Shown: positions 8,930-17,971 of the stretch, piece by piece
Position numbering within the stretch: the stretch's first letter is position 1
How the letters are laid out: each line of letters opens with the position of its first letter
Source of the DNA: Paenibacillus tyrphae
Lineage (GTDB): Bacteria; Bacillota; Bacilli; Paenibacillales; NBRC-103111
Direction of reading: 5' to 3'
Assembly: GCF_027925525.1 (NCBI RefSeq)
Contig: NZ_BSDJ01000002.1
Span: 124,001-188,000 of the forward strand
Length of the DNA stretch: 64,000 nucleotides
Program-made: the position numbers and the translations under genes
Notes under the pieces: generated by a model
Told to the model about the DNA's origin: nothing
Databases searched by the model: none
The model's input: the letters and a program-made list of their open reading frames with translations, nothing else

Positions 8930-10327
8930 ATGAATGCTCGCAGTAGGTGGTTGATGATTTCCGTTGGACTGGGGATACTATTGAACCCATTAAATTCTTC
9001 GATGGTTTCCGTTGCTATTCCCAGGCTGCAAAATGGATTCCAGCTTGACTTTACTGTTGTTTCCTGGATTATTTTTACCTTCTATATCGCAAGTGCTGTG
9101 GCTCAACCTGTCATGGGAAGGGCCAGCGATTTATTCGGCCGCAGGAAAATATTTCTTACCGGGCTTGTTATATCCTTCATTGCCTCATTATTAGCTCCAC
9201 TTTCACCGAACTTTGGATGGCTCATCGTGTTCCGCATTGTGCAATCCATCGGGACAAGCATGATGATTTCCGTTGGAATGGCCATCGTGCGAATTCATAT
9301 TACGGAGAAACAAGCGACTGCGGTGTCCGTTTTGTCCATCTTTCAATCCGGGGCGGCAGCCATTGGCCCTTTTATTGGCGGGGTTTTGATTCATTGGTGG
9401 GATTGGCCCGGTATCTTTTTCGTTAATATTCCGTTCGTGGTGGCGAGCTTTCTATGGTCTTGGAGGATGATTCCTAAAGACGAGACGCCAACATCTGTTG
9501 AACGCAAAATGTCCTTTCGCAAATGGCTGAATTTGATTGATGCGCCAGGGATTCTGCTCTTCACTGTGGGGCTGATTGCCCTGCTTGTCGGAATACTGTC
9601 GGCAAAATCATCCGGTCATGTTTCCTCTGGGTATATCATTACCGGGTTGATCGGCCTCGTTGTACTGGGAGCCTTCGTACGACATGAGCTAAAAACGGCT
9701 TCACCCTTTATTCCCTTGCGCACATTCGCCAAATATCCTGCGGTGACGTGGGTCAATGTCCAATTCATGGTCGTTAACATACTTTTTTATGCACTCTTTT
9801 TCGGGCTTCCGTCCTATTTGCAAATGGTACGTCATATTAGCGAATTCCATACTGGAATTCTCATGCTAACCTTGGGCTTGTGCTCGCTCGTTGCTTCTCC
9901 AATGGCAGGGCGATGGATCGATAAATCGGGGCCCAGGCCGGCGTTGCTCGTGTCCGCGATTCTCATGATATTCGGGGCCGTGTGGATCGTGACCTTGAAC
10001 GAATTTTCACCGGTTATCAGCGTGTGTGTGGCGTTAGCGGCATTCGGCATCAGCAACGGATTGAACAATGTCGGTATGCAAGCAGCCTTATTCAAAAGTG
10101 CCCCAAAAGAAATCATCGGTGTAGCATCCGGCTTATTTAATACATCAAGAAACCTGGGGGCCATTATCTCTTCATTATTGATAGGTATCGTCATGGGAGA
10201 TCAGTTCAGCTTCGGGGGATTTCGCTTGCTGGGGATTATTCTCACGGTAATTGCATTGTCCTTGGTATTCATGAGCTGGAGGCGCCGGGAGTCGGGGCAA
10301 TTGGAAGAGCTTGAATTTCGTCAATGA
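8930..10327 (+). CDS. MFS multidrug exporter, DHA2 (14-helix) type
   Basis: The protein has 465 residues from ATG 8930, which follows a GGGGGGA ribosome site; the upstream in-frame start at 8864 adds 22 unconvincing residues. The opening (LGILLNPLNSSMVSVAIPRL) and motif A (GRASDLFGRRKIF) between helices 2 and 3 are typical of EmrB/Bmr3-like drug:proton antiporters, and length and hydrophobicity fit 14 helices. It would act in the plasma membrane and export small toxic molecules. It is divergent from the LysR gene, whose operator should lie in 8816-8929. It is 8.5 kb from the NRPS operon, so any role in exporting that product is speculative. Confidence 0.87.
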   Translation: MNARSRWLMISVGLGILLNPLNSSMVSVAIPRLQNGFQLDFTVVSWIIFTFYIASAVAQPVMGRASDLFGRRKIFLTGLVISFIASLLAPLSPNFGWLIVFRIVQSIGTSMMISVGMAIVRIHITEKQATAVSVLSIFQSGAAAIGPFIGGVLIHWWDWPGIFFVNIPFVVASFLWSWRMIPKDETPTSVERKMSFRKWLNLIDAPGILLFTVGLIALLVGILSAKSSGHVSSGYIITGLIGLVVLGAFVRHELKTASPFIPLRTFAKYPAVTWVNVQFMVVNILFYALFFGLPSYLQMVRHISEFHTGILMLTLGLCSLVASPMAGRWIDKSGPRPALLVSAILMIFGAVWIVTLNEFSPVISVCVALAAFGISNGLNNVGMQAALFKSAPKEIIGVASGLFNTSRNLGAIISSLLIGIVMGDQFSFGGFRLLGIILTVIALSLVFMSWRRRESGQLEELEFRQ

Positions 10328-10360
10328 ACGCCTTGTTGGGATCAGATGCGCAGAATTTAT

Positions 10361-10406
10361 AAAAGACCTTGGCACGCCGTTGTTTATACGGATGCGAAGG
10401 TCTTTT
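10361..10406. terminator. Bidirectional hairpin terminator
   Basis: AAAAGACCTT (10361-10370) pairs with AAGGTCTTTT (10397-10406). The A/T-rich ends supply a T tract in both directions. It separates the convergent MFS and nitroreductase genes. Confidence 0.7.
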
Positions 10407-10414
10407 GCATGTTC

Positions 10415-11077
10415 TTATTCGTTAGGCATTTCGTTAAAAAAAGCAATATCCTCGATTGGCAGCCTCACCGTCGGATGACCAGGCTTCGCTGCCTTGCCGA
10501 TGGCGATCAGCATAACCGGGGCATACCGGTCTGATACGCCGAAGGCTTCCATGAACTTTTGTTTGTCGTAACCGGCCATCGGTACCGTATCGTAGCCTTT
10601 GGCGCGGGCGACAAGCATAAGTTGCATCGATACTAGTCCGCCGTCGGTATAAACGATTTGGCGGATGGCCTCGGGCGGCATGCTCGAATACATACCGGTA
10701 TAACGCTCAACAAACGATTTTGCCGTATCCGCAGGCATGAAGCCCGCATCGACAGCCTGGCCGTAAATCTTCTCGGCTATCCGGATGTTCTCCAGGTCCC
10801 CAAGAACGGCGATGACAGCCGAAGCCTCGACCACTTGCTGTTGATTGAATGCGATCGGAAGCAGCTTCTGCTTCAGCTCCGGCGAGTCGATAACGAGAAA
10901 CCGCCACGGCTGCAGGTTAGCGGCCGAGGGAGCCAGCGTGGCTTGCTGCAAGATTTCGCTCAATTCCTCCCGCGAAATCTTGACCTCGGGATCATAGCTG
11001 CGAACCGAACGGCGTTCTCGAATAACATCAAAAAAAGATTGTTGCTCCATCGTTTGCGACGGTTGTGAAACGGACAT
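10415..11077 (-). CDS. Nitroreductase-family FMN oxidoreductase
   Basis: The protein has 220 residues from ATG 11077, chosen because GAGGAGGAGAG precedes it; an upstream in-frame start at 11155 would add 26 residues across the promoter. The N-terminal RRSVRSYDPE and the APSAANLQPWRFLVI segment are the FMN-binding hallmarks of the NfsB/NAD(P)H nitroreductase family. The C-terminus ends in an AIGKAAKPGHPTVRLP stretch typical of the group. It should be a cytosolic flavin dimer reducing nitro compounds or quinones with NAD(P)H; the physiological substrate is unknown. It is divergent from a TetR repressor at 11263 with palindromes between them. A second family member is at 17239. Confidence 0.87.
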   Translation of the reverse strand: MSVSQPSQTMEQQSFFDVIRERRSVRSYDPEVKISREELSEILQQATLAPSAANLQPWRFLVIDSPELKQKLLPIAFNQQQVVEASAVIAVLGDLENIRIAEKIYGQAVDAGFMPADTAKSFVERYTGMYSSMPPEAIRQIVYTDGGLVSMQLMLVARAKGYDTVPMAGYDKQKFMEAFGVSDRYAPVMLIAIGKAAKPGHPTVRLPIEDIAFFNEMPNE

Positions 11078-11136
11078 GGTTCTCTCCTCCTCTTTGTATG
11101 CAGCATCCTGCTTTAAAACAACATTAGTTGTTTGTG

Positions 11137-11218
11137 CAACACGTGTTGTATTCATATGTTATAATAAGAACCGAGTGGCACGCAATCATCAATATCAATG
11201 AAACGTTGTATAAACAAC
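11137..11218. promoter_or_regulatory. TetR operator candidates and promoter between nitroreductase and TetR genes
   Basis: CAACACGTGTTG (11137-11148) is a perfect palindrome. GTTGTATAAACAAC (11205-11218) has perfect 5-base arms, GTTGT and ACAAC. Both share the GTTG/CAAC half-site. A plus-strand -10 TATAAT lies at 11160-11165 between them. A repressor bound here would block both divergent promoters, the standard TetR autoregulation layout. Confidence 0.6.
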
Positions 11219-11262
11219 ACCATCTCTATAATGTCGTTTTAGTTAGGAGGTCTCCAGCCCAC

Positions 11263-11850
11263 ATGACAATTAAAAAGAATGAAGCTGATCCTCGCGTGAT
11301 ACGTACACGGCGACTCCTTCAGGACGCTTTCACTTCATTACTTCAAGAAAAAGATTTCGAATCGATAACCGTTAGGGATATTACAGAGAGGGCTACGGTG
11401 AACAGAGCGACTTTTTATGCGCACTTTGCAGATAAATTCGAAATTCTGGAGTCCAAATTAACGGAATCTTTTATGGCCATCATAAATCGTAGAATAAGCG
11501 GTCACGAAATATTAAATGAAGAAACAATTCAGAGTATTTTTCTGGCTGTATGCGATTTTCACGAGAATTTAAGCGCCATGTGCAAAAGAAGCTATAAACC
11601 GCTTGGACCTGTATTCGAAATTCAAATAAAGGAAAAAATTCAAGCGATACTTCTTTCCTTTATAGACAAAGACAAGGTGCTTTCGAGTCCAAACGCGCAA
11701 TTAATCAATACAGCTTCCATCATGTTAAGTTGGGGGATGTACGGGGCCGCTTACGTTTGGAACAAAGAGGGGCGTCTACTACCTGCAGAATCATTCGTTA
11801 AACAGACTATGCCTTTAGTGATGAACGGGGCCAAAGAACTGCTGGGCTAG
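11263..11850 (+). CDS. TetR/AcrR-family transcriptional repressor
   Basis: The protein has 195 residues from ATG 11263, which follows TTAGGAGGTCTCC; the longer frame from 11128 would run through the promoter. The N-terminal helix-turn-helix is canonical (ITVRDITERATVNRATFYAHFADK, about residues 29-52). The remaining helices form the ligand-binding and dimer region and do not reveal the ligand. It most likely represses itself and the divergent nitroreductase through the GTTG/CAAC palindromes. Confidence 0.88.
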   Translation: MTIKKNEADPRVIRTRRLLQDAFTSLLQEKDFESITVRDITERATVNRATFYAHFADKFEILESKLTESFMAIINRRISGHEILNEETIQSIFLAVCDFHENLSAMCKRSYKPLGPVFEIQIKEKIQAILLSFIDKDKVLSSPNAQLINTASIMLSWGMYGAAYVWNKEGRLLPAESFVKQTMPLVMNGAKELLG

Positions 11851-11889
11851 GTTCCAATTCTCTTTAGAATCCTCGCTTGGTCAAGAACG

Positions 11890-11923
11890 GAACAGGTTGC
11901 CAATAAATATCGGCAGCCTGTTC
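11890..11923. terminator. Long hairpin between convergent genes
   Basis: GAACAGG then TTGCC on the left pairs with GGCAG then CCTGTTC on the right around a 10-base loop. It lies between the TetR gene (+) and the PH-like gene (-). There is no clear T tract on either side, so termination is plausible but not certain. Confidence 0.45.
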
Positions 11924-11954
11924 ACCTCGATATGACCGGCTAATCATCTTTCTA

Positions 11955-12329
11955 TTAGTTGAGCTCTTTCACGATCGTTGTTACTCGTTCTTTTTTCATG
12001 ACAAATTTGAAAGATTGACTGTCTTTTAGCACAACTTGAATTGCCCCGTTCAATACACCTTTGACTTCTTTGCACTCTGCTATATCGGAACGATGAATTC
12101 CAATGGCGAGCTGGATCTCCAGACTCATTTGTTGTTTATATATAAGCAATCTTTGATCTGTTATCACCAATACCATTGGCATATTCTCTTTCGTGAGCCA
12201 AGAAATTTCGGGAAGAAGCTTCATTACCCAATTCGTCGGGGCGGTTCTGCCGGCAATGATATCAACAAGTTGTTCGTTTGGTTCCAAATCCTTTTTCACT
12301 CTATCTTGATATTTATTGGCAATACTCAT
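11955..12329 (-). CDS. Small PH-like domain protein
   Basis: The protein has 124 residues. Alternating hydrophobic strands (VLVITDQRLLIYKQQ, IHRSDIAECKEV, AIQVVLKDSQSFKFVM) and a final helix resemble bacterial PH-like domains of the YokE type, in which a regulator of 100-130 residues is a single small beta barrel. There is no signal peptide or membrane segment. ATG 12329 has a GGGGAG ribosome site and lies 41 bases after the lipoprotein stop. It may be the last gene of the response regulator-kinase-lipoprotein operon. The function is unknown and the family call is by pattern only. Confidence 0.55.
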   Translation of the reverse strand: MSIANKYQDRVKKDLEPNEQLVDIIAGRTAPTNWVMKLLPEISWLTKENMPMVLVITDQRLLIYKQQMSLEIQLAIGIHRSDIAECKEVKGVLNGAIQVVLKDSQSFKFVMKKERVTTIVKELN

Positions 12330-12370
12330 TTTTGCTCTCCCCTCACAGCTTGAAAGATCGTCGGGAATGA

Positions 12371-13450
12371 TTAGGAACTAAGCTTCATGCTTTGTACCAT
12401 TTCCACTAGTTGATCCAGGGTTACATCCGGATTTTCGTTGAGCAGGGAATATCGGAGCCCGCCTTCATCCCAAGTCAACGCCCGAATTTCGGCCGAATAC
12501 CACCCATTCGTTTGGCGCACCTTAATTTCTTTGCCCAGAGCGCCCGGATCTGAATCGGCCGGCTTTTTAAAAACACTAAGCGACAAGGAGGGCACTTGAT
12601 CTTTGTAGAATTGAGCCTCTACCTCCGTCCGATTGATTTCTCCCTTCAGCTCATGCAAAGCCACTTTCGTTAATGTCACATGTTGATCATTAAAAACGAG
12701 CAACGGTTGACCAAGTGCGCGTTCAGCTTCTTCAAGCGTGACTTCCTTGACCGGACTCAGGTCCTCGATCGGTTTGACTTGTATATCCTTCGGGATATCC
12801 AGTTTGAAGGTATCTTCCGCAAACTTCGGGGAAAAATCCAGCCTGGTGTATTCCGATTCCGTCTTTAGATCACCGTTCGCAAAGGTTGATTTTAAGACAA
12901 ACCACGTTTTCGAATCCACCCAAAACTCCATATCCCCCATTAGCGTACTAGACGTATTGGCCGTCAACTTCACATGGTAGGTATTCATACCCAGCACTTT
13001 CTCTTCGCCAATAACTTCAAATTTATGCGTGGACTGCATTTTTTTGATCATATTCATCAATACGTCTCTCTGGGACAACGGGTTGAGCCCCATATCGTCG
13101 GTAATGTTCATGGAAAAAGCGCTTTTGTTTGTTTTATCGTAGGTGATCACTTGGCTGCCATCGTTGACAGACAGGGCCTCTTGACCGTTGCTTTTGGTTT
13201 CGAAGCGTCGCTTGCCGGTAGTTGCTTCGTACCATTCTTTCGAAGTGGAATCTTCGGTTACGTGGTTGTTTTTATATACGCGTACCGTACTTTCAGCATA
13301 ATAAGAGCCCGTTTTCTTTTGCGATTCCAAAACTTTAGATACGATATCGGCCGGCGTATTCCCTTTCTGTCCCATCCCCGCGTCCTCACAACCGGCCGCT
13401 ACAAGACATGCAGCTAGACTGATTCCGATAAATAGTTGTTTAAATTTCAT
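12371..13450 (-). CDS. LolA-like lipoprotein
   Basis: The protein has 359 residues. A lipoprotein signal ends in a VAAGC lipobox with Cys21 as the lipidated residue, so it sits on the outer face of the membrane. The next 200 or so residues resemble the LolA/RseB-like fold seen in Bacillales sporulation and envelope lipoproteins (YYAESTVRVYKNN, MEFWVDSKTWFVLKS, KFAEDTFKLDIPKD). The C-terminal part (about 230-355) resembles DUF4367-type domains. It starts 6 bases after the kinase stop, so it is cotranscribed with the two-component genes and may act as an accessory sensor or target. The role is inferred. Confidence 0.72.
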   Translation of the reverse strand: MKFKQLFIGISLAACLVAAGCEDAGMGQKGNTPADIVSKVLESQKKTGSYYAESTVRVYKNNHVTEDSTSKEWYEATTGKRRFETKSNGQEALSVNDGSQVITYDKTNKSAFSMNITDDMGLNPLSQRDVLMNMIKKMQSTHKFEVIGEEKVLGMNTYHVKLTANTSSTLMGDMEFWVDSKTWFVLKSTFANGDLKTESEYTRLDFSPKFAEDTFKLDIPKDIQVKPIEDLSPVKEVTLEEAERALGQPLLVFNDQHVTLTKVALHELKGEINRTEVEAQFYKDQVPSLSLSVFKKPADSDPGALGKEIKVRQTNGWYSAEIRALTWDEGGLRYSLLNENPDVTLDQLVEMVQSMKLSS

Positions 13451-13456
13451 AGTCTA

Positions 13457-14923
13457 TCATCCTTTCTTTCGCAACCAGCAAGCCACAAGGGTACCGTACC
13501 CGGGCGCTGACCATAGGCGGATTTTCCCGCCATGCTTGTCAATAATGATTTTTGCGATGCTTAACCCCAGACCCGACTGGCCTGTCTTGGTTTTCGTTCG
13601 GGATTCATCCATTTGATAAAACGGTTCGAATACCTTTTCTTGCGCTTGCGCAGGAATCGATTCGCCATCATTCTGTACGAGAAGCACAACGCCGGACTTG
13701 CGCCATTCCGATAATGCTTCTTGAAAAGGAGGGAAAACCCAAGAGGGCAAATCGCATTCCTCGGAAATGGCCGCCAAGCCGATCATCCCGCATGGATTCG
13801 TGTGGCGGGTGGCATTGTTCATTAAATTATCGACGATACGAATCATCTGCGATACATTGACCGAATACGTGCCGCTTACGCAATTTTCTTTTTCCAGACG
13901 AATCCCGTTTTTTGCGCATAGCTCATCGTAGCCGGAAAGAAGCATTTCGAATAACTCGTCGCCTTCCACTTCTACCCGTTCCATCACGTGATGTGCCGAA
14001 CGCAGCACCGCGTACATCGATAAATCGTCCAAAAGCTGTTTCATATAGTCCGTCTTTTCGAATAGAATCGAGAAATATTGTTCCCTCTCCTTATCGCCTA
14101 TCCGTTCTTTTCGCTGCAGCAGCTCGGTGTAAGAACGGATTACGGTCAGAGGCGTTTTTAAGTCATGCGATAAGGAAGCGACGATATATTCTTTTTCTTG
14201 CTGCTCAACCTTCAGTTCTTCCCGCGAACGCAGGATTTGCGACCTCATCCGGTCAAAATTTACGATCAATTCACCGATTTCATCCTTTGCCCGATGTTGG
14301 ATCGGATTGACCGGTTGATCCTGAGCAAAAGAAGTCATTTGTCCCATCAACAGCCAAACGGGCCGCGAAATTTTCCGGTGGACCAAATAAATGATTGCAG
14401 CATATAGAACAAGAAAGAAAAATACAAGCACGAATGAAAGCCAAACGGTTCTTTGCGATACGCCCTCAAGCCAACGCTCCCGGGCTATCGTAATTTCGTA
14501 GAAACCGAGCAATTTCGACCCGTTAAACACCGGATTTTTGATCGTATACGTCCGATTGTTCTTCTGCAATTCATATAAGTGCCGATAAAGAAACTCGTTC
14601 GGTTCACGAAGCAAAGATGGAGTCAGGGAATCCGCCGAAGAAGAAAACAGGGTAATGCCGTCATAACGGTATAGCGTAATTTTTAGCGAATCGTTGGCCA
14701 AGTCCCGGATTGCCCGGTAACGATCGCCCGGTTGAATCTCATACAAAGAGCCGTCCTGCAAAGCCGACTCCATATTGCTTATCTTACCTGCAACCTCAAA
14801 ATACTCGAGCAGATCCTGTTTTTGATCCAATTGATTTAATAGTAAGTAATACGCATAAATGGCCGCGGCGGGAAGAAGCATCACAATCAGAAATGCAATC
14901 ATTAACCAGTATTTAAGTTTCAT
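13457..14923 (-). CDS. Sensor histidine kinase
   Basis: The protein has 488 residues from ATG 14923. The longer frame to 14995 would lie wholly inside the upstream regulator. Membrane segments are at about 7-29 and 161-182 with an extracytoplasmic sensor domain between them. A HAMP region follows (about 183-235), then HisKA with phospho-acceptor His253 in SLSHDLKTP. The ATPase domain has an N box (DNLMNNATRH) and a G box (GLGLSIAKIIIDKHGG). The start overlaps the response-regulator stop by 11 bases, so the pair is translationally coupled. The adjacent lipoprotein is a likely accessory. The stimulus is unknown. Confidence 0.9.
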   Translation of the reverse strand: MKLKYWLMIAFLIVMLLPAAAIYAYYLLLNQLDQKQDLLEYFEVAGKISNMESALQDGSLYEIQPGDRYRAIRDLANDSLKITLYRYDGITLFSSSADSLTPSLLREPNEFLYRHLYELQKNNRTYTIKNPVFNGSKLLGFYEITIARERWLEGVSQRTVWLSFVLVFFFLVLYAAIIYLVHRKISRPVWLLMGQMTSFAQDQPVNPIQHRAKDEIGELIVNFDRMRSQILRSREELKVEQQEKEYIVASLSHDLKTPLTVIRSYTELLQRKERIGDKEREQYFSILFEKTDYMKQLLDDLSMYAVLRSAHHVMERVEVEGDELFEMLLSGYDELCAKNGIRLEKENCVSGTYSVNVSQMIRIVDNLMNNATRHTNPCGMIGLAAISEECDLPSWVFPPFQEALSEWRKSGVVLLVQNDGESIPAQAQEKVFEPFYQMDESRTKTKTGQSGLGLSIAKIIIDKHGGKIRLWSAPGYGTLVACWLRKKG

Positions 14924-15632
14924 CACACGGCTCCCCGATAAAGCGATAACCGCTGCCCCATACCGTTTGGATAAACAGGGCCTCCCTGGAGACATCCTTC
15001 AGCTTCGTCCGCAGGCATTTGATGTGAACCGTTACGGTATTGTTGCCGTCCACTTCCGCCTGATGCCAGATTTGTTCGTAGAGCTCTTTCTTGGAAAACG
15101 TCCGGTAAGGGTGCTTGGCCAGCAATAAAATCAAGGCAAGTTCTTTGGCCGTCAACAAAATTTCTTCCCCGCTCAAGAACACCCTTTGATTCGCAAAACA
15201 GATCGACAAGCCGTGCCGGTAATCCACCCGTTGACCAGTTTCTTCCCGCTCGCCTTGATATCTGCGGTATCGGCGGAGATGAGAAAGAATGCGGGCGGAA
15301 AGCTCCGCAAGACTGAATGGCTTGGTCAAATAATCGTCCGCGCCAAGAGTCAAACCGCTGACCTTGTGATGATCCTCGTGATGAGCGCTGACGATGATCA
15401 TAGGAACGTCGCTGTTCAAACGAATGTTTCGACACAGGCTCAACCCGTCCATTTCAGGCAGCATCAAATCGACAAGCACCAGATCGTATTTGTCCTGATT
15501 GAAATCCTCCCATCCTTCCCCGCCTGTAGAAGACCAGGTAATTCTGTATCCTTCCGTCGTTAAATAATCGCGGATGACACGTGCAATTTCCGGATCGTCC
15601 TCCACCAGTAAAATGTTTGTCTTATCCTTCAA
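14913..15632 (-). CDS. OmpR/PhoB-family response regulator
   Basis: The protein has 239 residues if translation begins at TTG 15632, preferred because GGAGAGGGAAG precedes it and the receiver domain begins at once. An ATG at 15689 has no ribosome site. The receiver domain has acidic residues EDD at 11-13, phospho-acceptor D55 in VLVDLMLPE and K104 in YLTKPFS. The winged-helix effector domain ends in TVWGSGYRFIGE. It is coupled to its kinase by an 11-base overlap. Targets probably include this operon's own lipoprotein, which is inference. Confidence 0.88.
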   Translation of the reverse strand: MKDKTNILLVEDDPEIARVIRDYLTTEGYRITWSSTGGEGWEDFNQDKYDLVLVDLMLPEMDGLSLCRNIRLNSDVPMIIVSAHHEDHHKVSGLTLGADDYLTKPFSLAELSARILSHLRRYRRYQGEREETGQRVDYRHGLSICFANQRVFLSGEEILLTAKELALILLLAKHPYRTFSKKELYEQIWHQAEVDGNNTVTVHIKCLRTKLKDVSREALFIQTVWGSGYRFIGEPCDET

Positions 15633-15728
15633 TGAGCTTCCCTCTCCTTGGATTCCATTATATTTCCGCAATGAAGTACATCGATCCATTTAAGAAATAC
15701 TTTATTTTTAGATCTCGCTTCGTTGCCG

Positions 15729-17078
15729 TTAAGAAGGGAACTTGACTTCCCGCCTCACTTCTTCGATGATTTCCCTAACCCCCTCATCGATTTGCTCCGG
15801 CTGCGCCCGCGAGATGCTGATCCGCAAAAACTTCTCCCGCTCCTTATAATCCGATAAATAACACGGCTTGCCGGAGAAGACAAGAATATCCTTCGCCGCA
15901 AGCCGTTTGATCAGGCGCTCAAGATTGACCTTTGCCGGCAGCTTGAATTGCACGTACACCCCGTAGCGGACATCCGGTATTTCCAGCAATCCTTCAACGT
16001 TATGCCGCCGCACCGCCTCGTTCAGAGCGCTAATCCGCGCTGCGTATTGGCTGCGTATTTTGCGTTTGTGCCGCTCGTACATGCCATTTTTGATATACAC
16101 TTCGAGCGCGGCCTGAGACAGCTGCGAGGTGTCCGCATATCTTTTGTATTGGCGGAACGGCTCCAGCAGCTTTTCCGGCAAAACGGCAGCGCCGAGCCTC
16201 AGTCCCGGGAAAATGATTTTCGAGAAGCTTTTCAAATAAACAACGTGTGACGTACCGTTATAGGCGAAAATGGGATCGATGCCCGGTTCTTCGCCCAAAT
16301 CGGCCATGTAATCGTCTTCCACGACGTAAACGTCATATTTGCTCGCCAAACGAGCGATCATTTTCCGCTCGTCTGCGCTGTAAGAAGTGCCGAGCGGGCT
16401 GTGATACCTCGACATGGTGTAGAAAAACTTGATGTTTCCCTGCCGGAATTTCTCCTCTAATTCCAACAAATCAATGCCTGCCGTCGTACGGGCGATTCCG
16501 CATACCGGAATGCCCTCCGCCTCCAAAAAACGCATATAAATTTCGTAGCTCGGCTGTTCGACCAGAACGATCGAATTCCCGTTCGGAAACGGCATTTTCG
16601 CCAATATTTCGAGAGCCTGGTTGGCACCCGACGTTACGATGATCCGTTCCGCTTTGACAAATACTTGATCTCCGGCCAAATGGGAAACGAGCGTACGACG
16701 CAGCGACTCCAGCCCATTCGAATCGCCGCAGGTGAACAGATCGTATTTATAAGTGTCTACTGCTTTATTCAAGCAGTGCTGGAAATCCAAATACGGCAAC
16801 ACGCTCGGATCCGGCGACGAAGAGGCGAAATCGATCGTCTTGCTCTTCGTGGCGTTGAGCCGGTTCCCCGGCTTATCAACGACGTAATAGCCGCTTTGAG
16901 CAATCGAGTAAATGGCGTGTTGTTTCTCCAATTCCGCGTAGGCCCGAGTAATCGTATTGACGCTGCAGCCGTACAGCTTCGCAGCATTGCGGACCGAAGG
17001 CAGCTTTTGACCCGAAACGAACTGACCTTCGTTGATTTTTTGCTCCAGATCGGAGAGAATATCCAAATATTTTTTCAT
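15729..17078 (-). CDS. MocR-family regulator (GntR HTH fused to aminotransferase-like domain)
   Basis: The protein has 449 residues from ATG 17078, preferred over a start 21 bases upstream because GGGGGGCGGA gives a ribosome site. Residues 1-65 form a GntR-type winged helix (GQKLPSVRNAAKLYGCSVNTITRAY). From about 85 onwards is a fold-type-I aminotransferase-like domain with the PLP lysine motif SFSK and the VVEDDY motif. MocR proteins bind PLP or an amino-compound aldimine and regulate a neighbouring gene. The divergent nitroreductase at 17239 is the likely target, across a 160-base intergenic region with a small palindrome. The effector is not predictable. Confidence 0.88.
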   Translation of the reverse strand: MKKYLDILSDLEQKINEGQFVSGQKLPSVRNAAKLYGCSVNTITRAYAELEKQHAIYSIAQSGYYVVDKPGNRLNATKSKTIDFASSSPDPSVLPYLDFQHCLNKAVDTYKYDLFTCGDSNGLESLRRTLVSHLAGDQVFVKAERIIVTSGANQALEILAKMPFPNGNSIVLVEQPSYEIYMRFLEAEGIPVCGIARTTAGIDLLELEEKFRQGNIKFFYTMSRYHSPLGTSYSADERKMIARLASKYDVYVVEDDYMADLGEEPGIDPIFAYNGTSHVVYLKSFSKIIFPGLRLGAAVLPEKLLEPFRQYKRYADTSQLSQAALEVYIKNGMYERHKRKIRSQYAARISALNEAVRRHNVEGLLEIPDVRYGVYVQFKLPAKVNLERLIKRLAAKDILVFSGKPCYLSDYKEREKFLRISISRAQPEQIDEGVREIIEEVRREVKFPS

Positions 17079-17125
17079 TCCGCCCCCCTCGCTTTCCACT
17101 AGCCATCATATTATACTCCGTCAAC

Positions 17126-17137
17126 TGTATCAATACA
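17126..17137. promoter_or_regulatory. Inverted repeat between MocR and nitroreductase genes
   Basis: TGTAT-CA-ATACA is a perfect 5-base inverted repeat about 50 bases upstream of the MocR start and about 100 bases upstream of the nitroreductase start. It is a plausible regulator site, but it is short enough to occur by chance. Confidence 0.35.
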
Positions 17138-17238
17138 CTTTAGGAAATAGGCTATTGTTCCAAGCTCCAGATCGGCCTATCATGTCAAGTAACGTCACTC
17201 AACCAAAAACATTACCATTCAAAGGAGCCGATTGAGAT

Positions 17239-17904
17239 ATGTCATCCACTGCAAAAGATTTTTTCACTGTCCTCCGTGAACGTAACTCCGTCAGACATTT
17301 CGATGCATCGCACAAACTTAGCGAACAAGAGATCAAGGAGCTTCTGGAGCTTGCGGGCAGCGCCCCGTCGTCTTGGAATCTTCAGCATTGGAAGTTCATT
17401 GCCTTTACCAAGGCGGCGGCCAAGGAAAAGCTGCTCCCAATCGCAAACGGCCAAAAACAAGTCGTCGACGCTTCCGTTACCGTCGCCGTACTCGGGGACC
17501 TGCAGGCCCATCGGAATGTCGAAGCCGTATACGGACCAGCCATCCAGGCCGGATCTGAAAATGCTTACGCAGGCTATTCTTCCCATACGGCCATGATCGC
17601 TCAAATCGAAGAAGCTTACGCGGACGATTCTTCCTCCTATCGGCGAGACGAAGCGATTCGCAACGCCTCGCTGGCCGCGATGCAGCTTATGCTTGCCGCG
17701 AAAGCGAAAGGGCTCGACTCGGGCCCGATGGTTGGCTTCGACGCCAACGCCTTCGTCCAAGCGTTCCATGTGCAGCCGCGTTATATTCCCGTTCTGCTCG
17801 TAGCCATTGGCAAGGCGGCTGTCCCTGCCCGGCCTACCTCACGCTTCCCTGTGGAGCAGACGATCATCTGGAACGGGTTTGAACCCGATATCGCAACTCT
17901 CTGA
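17239..17904 (+). CDS. Nitroreductase-family FMN oxidoreductase, second paralogue
   Basis: The protein has 221 residues. ATG 17239 is preceded by AAAGGAG. The family signatures are RERNSVRHFDAS at the N-terminus, APSSWNLQHWKFIAF for FMN binding, and AIGKAAVPARPTSRFP at the C-terminus. It is clearly paralogous to the protein at 10415-11077 but carries its own regulator (MocR) rather than TetR. It is probably a cytosolic NAD(P)H-dependent flavoenzyme of unknown physiological substrate. A strong terminator follows the stop. Confidence 0.87.
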   Translation: MSSTAKDFFTVLRERNSVRHFDASHKLSEQEIKELLELAGSAPSSWNLQHWKFIAFTKAAAKEKLLPIANGQKQVVDASVTVAVLGDLQAHRNVEAVYGPAIQAGSENAYAGYSSHTAMIAQIEEAYADDSSSYRRDEAIRNASLAAMQLMLAAKAKGLDSGPMVGFDANAFVQAFHVQPRYIPVLLVAIGKAAVPARPTSRFPVEQTIIWNGFEPDIATL

Positions 17905-17927
17905 AGCCTGGAATCTTCATACGCAAA

Positions 17928-17960
17928 AACGCAGCCTTATTCGGCTGCGTTACATTTTTT
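17928..17960. terminator. Strong Rho-independent terminator, probably bidirectional
   Basis: AACGCAGCC pairs with GGCTGCGTT around a 6-base loop TTATTC. The plus strand continues ACATTTTTT. The minus strand continues TTTTTGCG. It separates the nitroreductase from the convergent DUF4097-like gene. Confidence 0.85.
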
Positions 17961-17971
17961 CATAATGACCA

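Noticed and set aside
8930-10327. MFS exporter as the export pump of the NRPS product
   Set aside because: It is 8.5 kb away, divergent from its own LysR regulator and separated by several unrelated operons.
14923-15435. A 170-codon minus-strand frame inside the response regulator
   Set aside because: It is an alternative-frame shadow of the OmpR-family gene, which has all catalytic residues.
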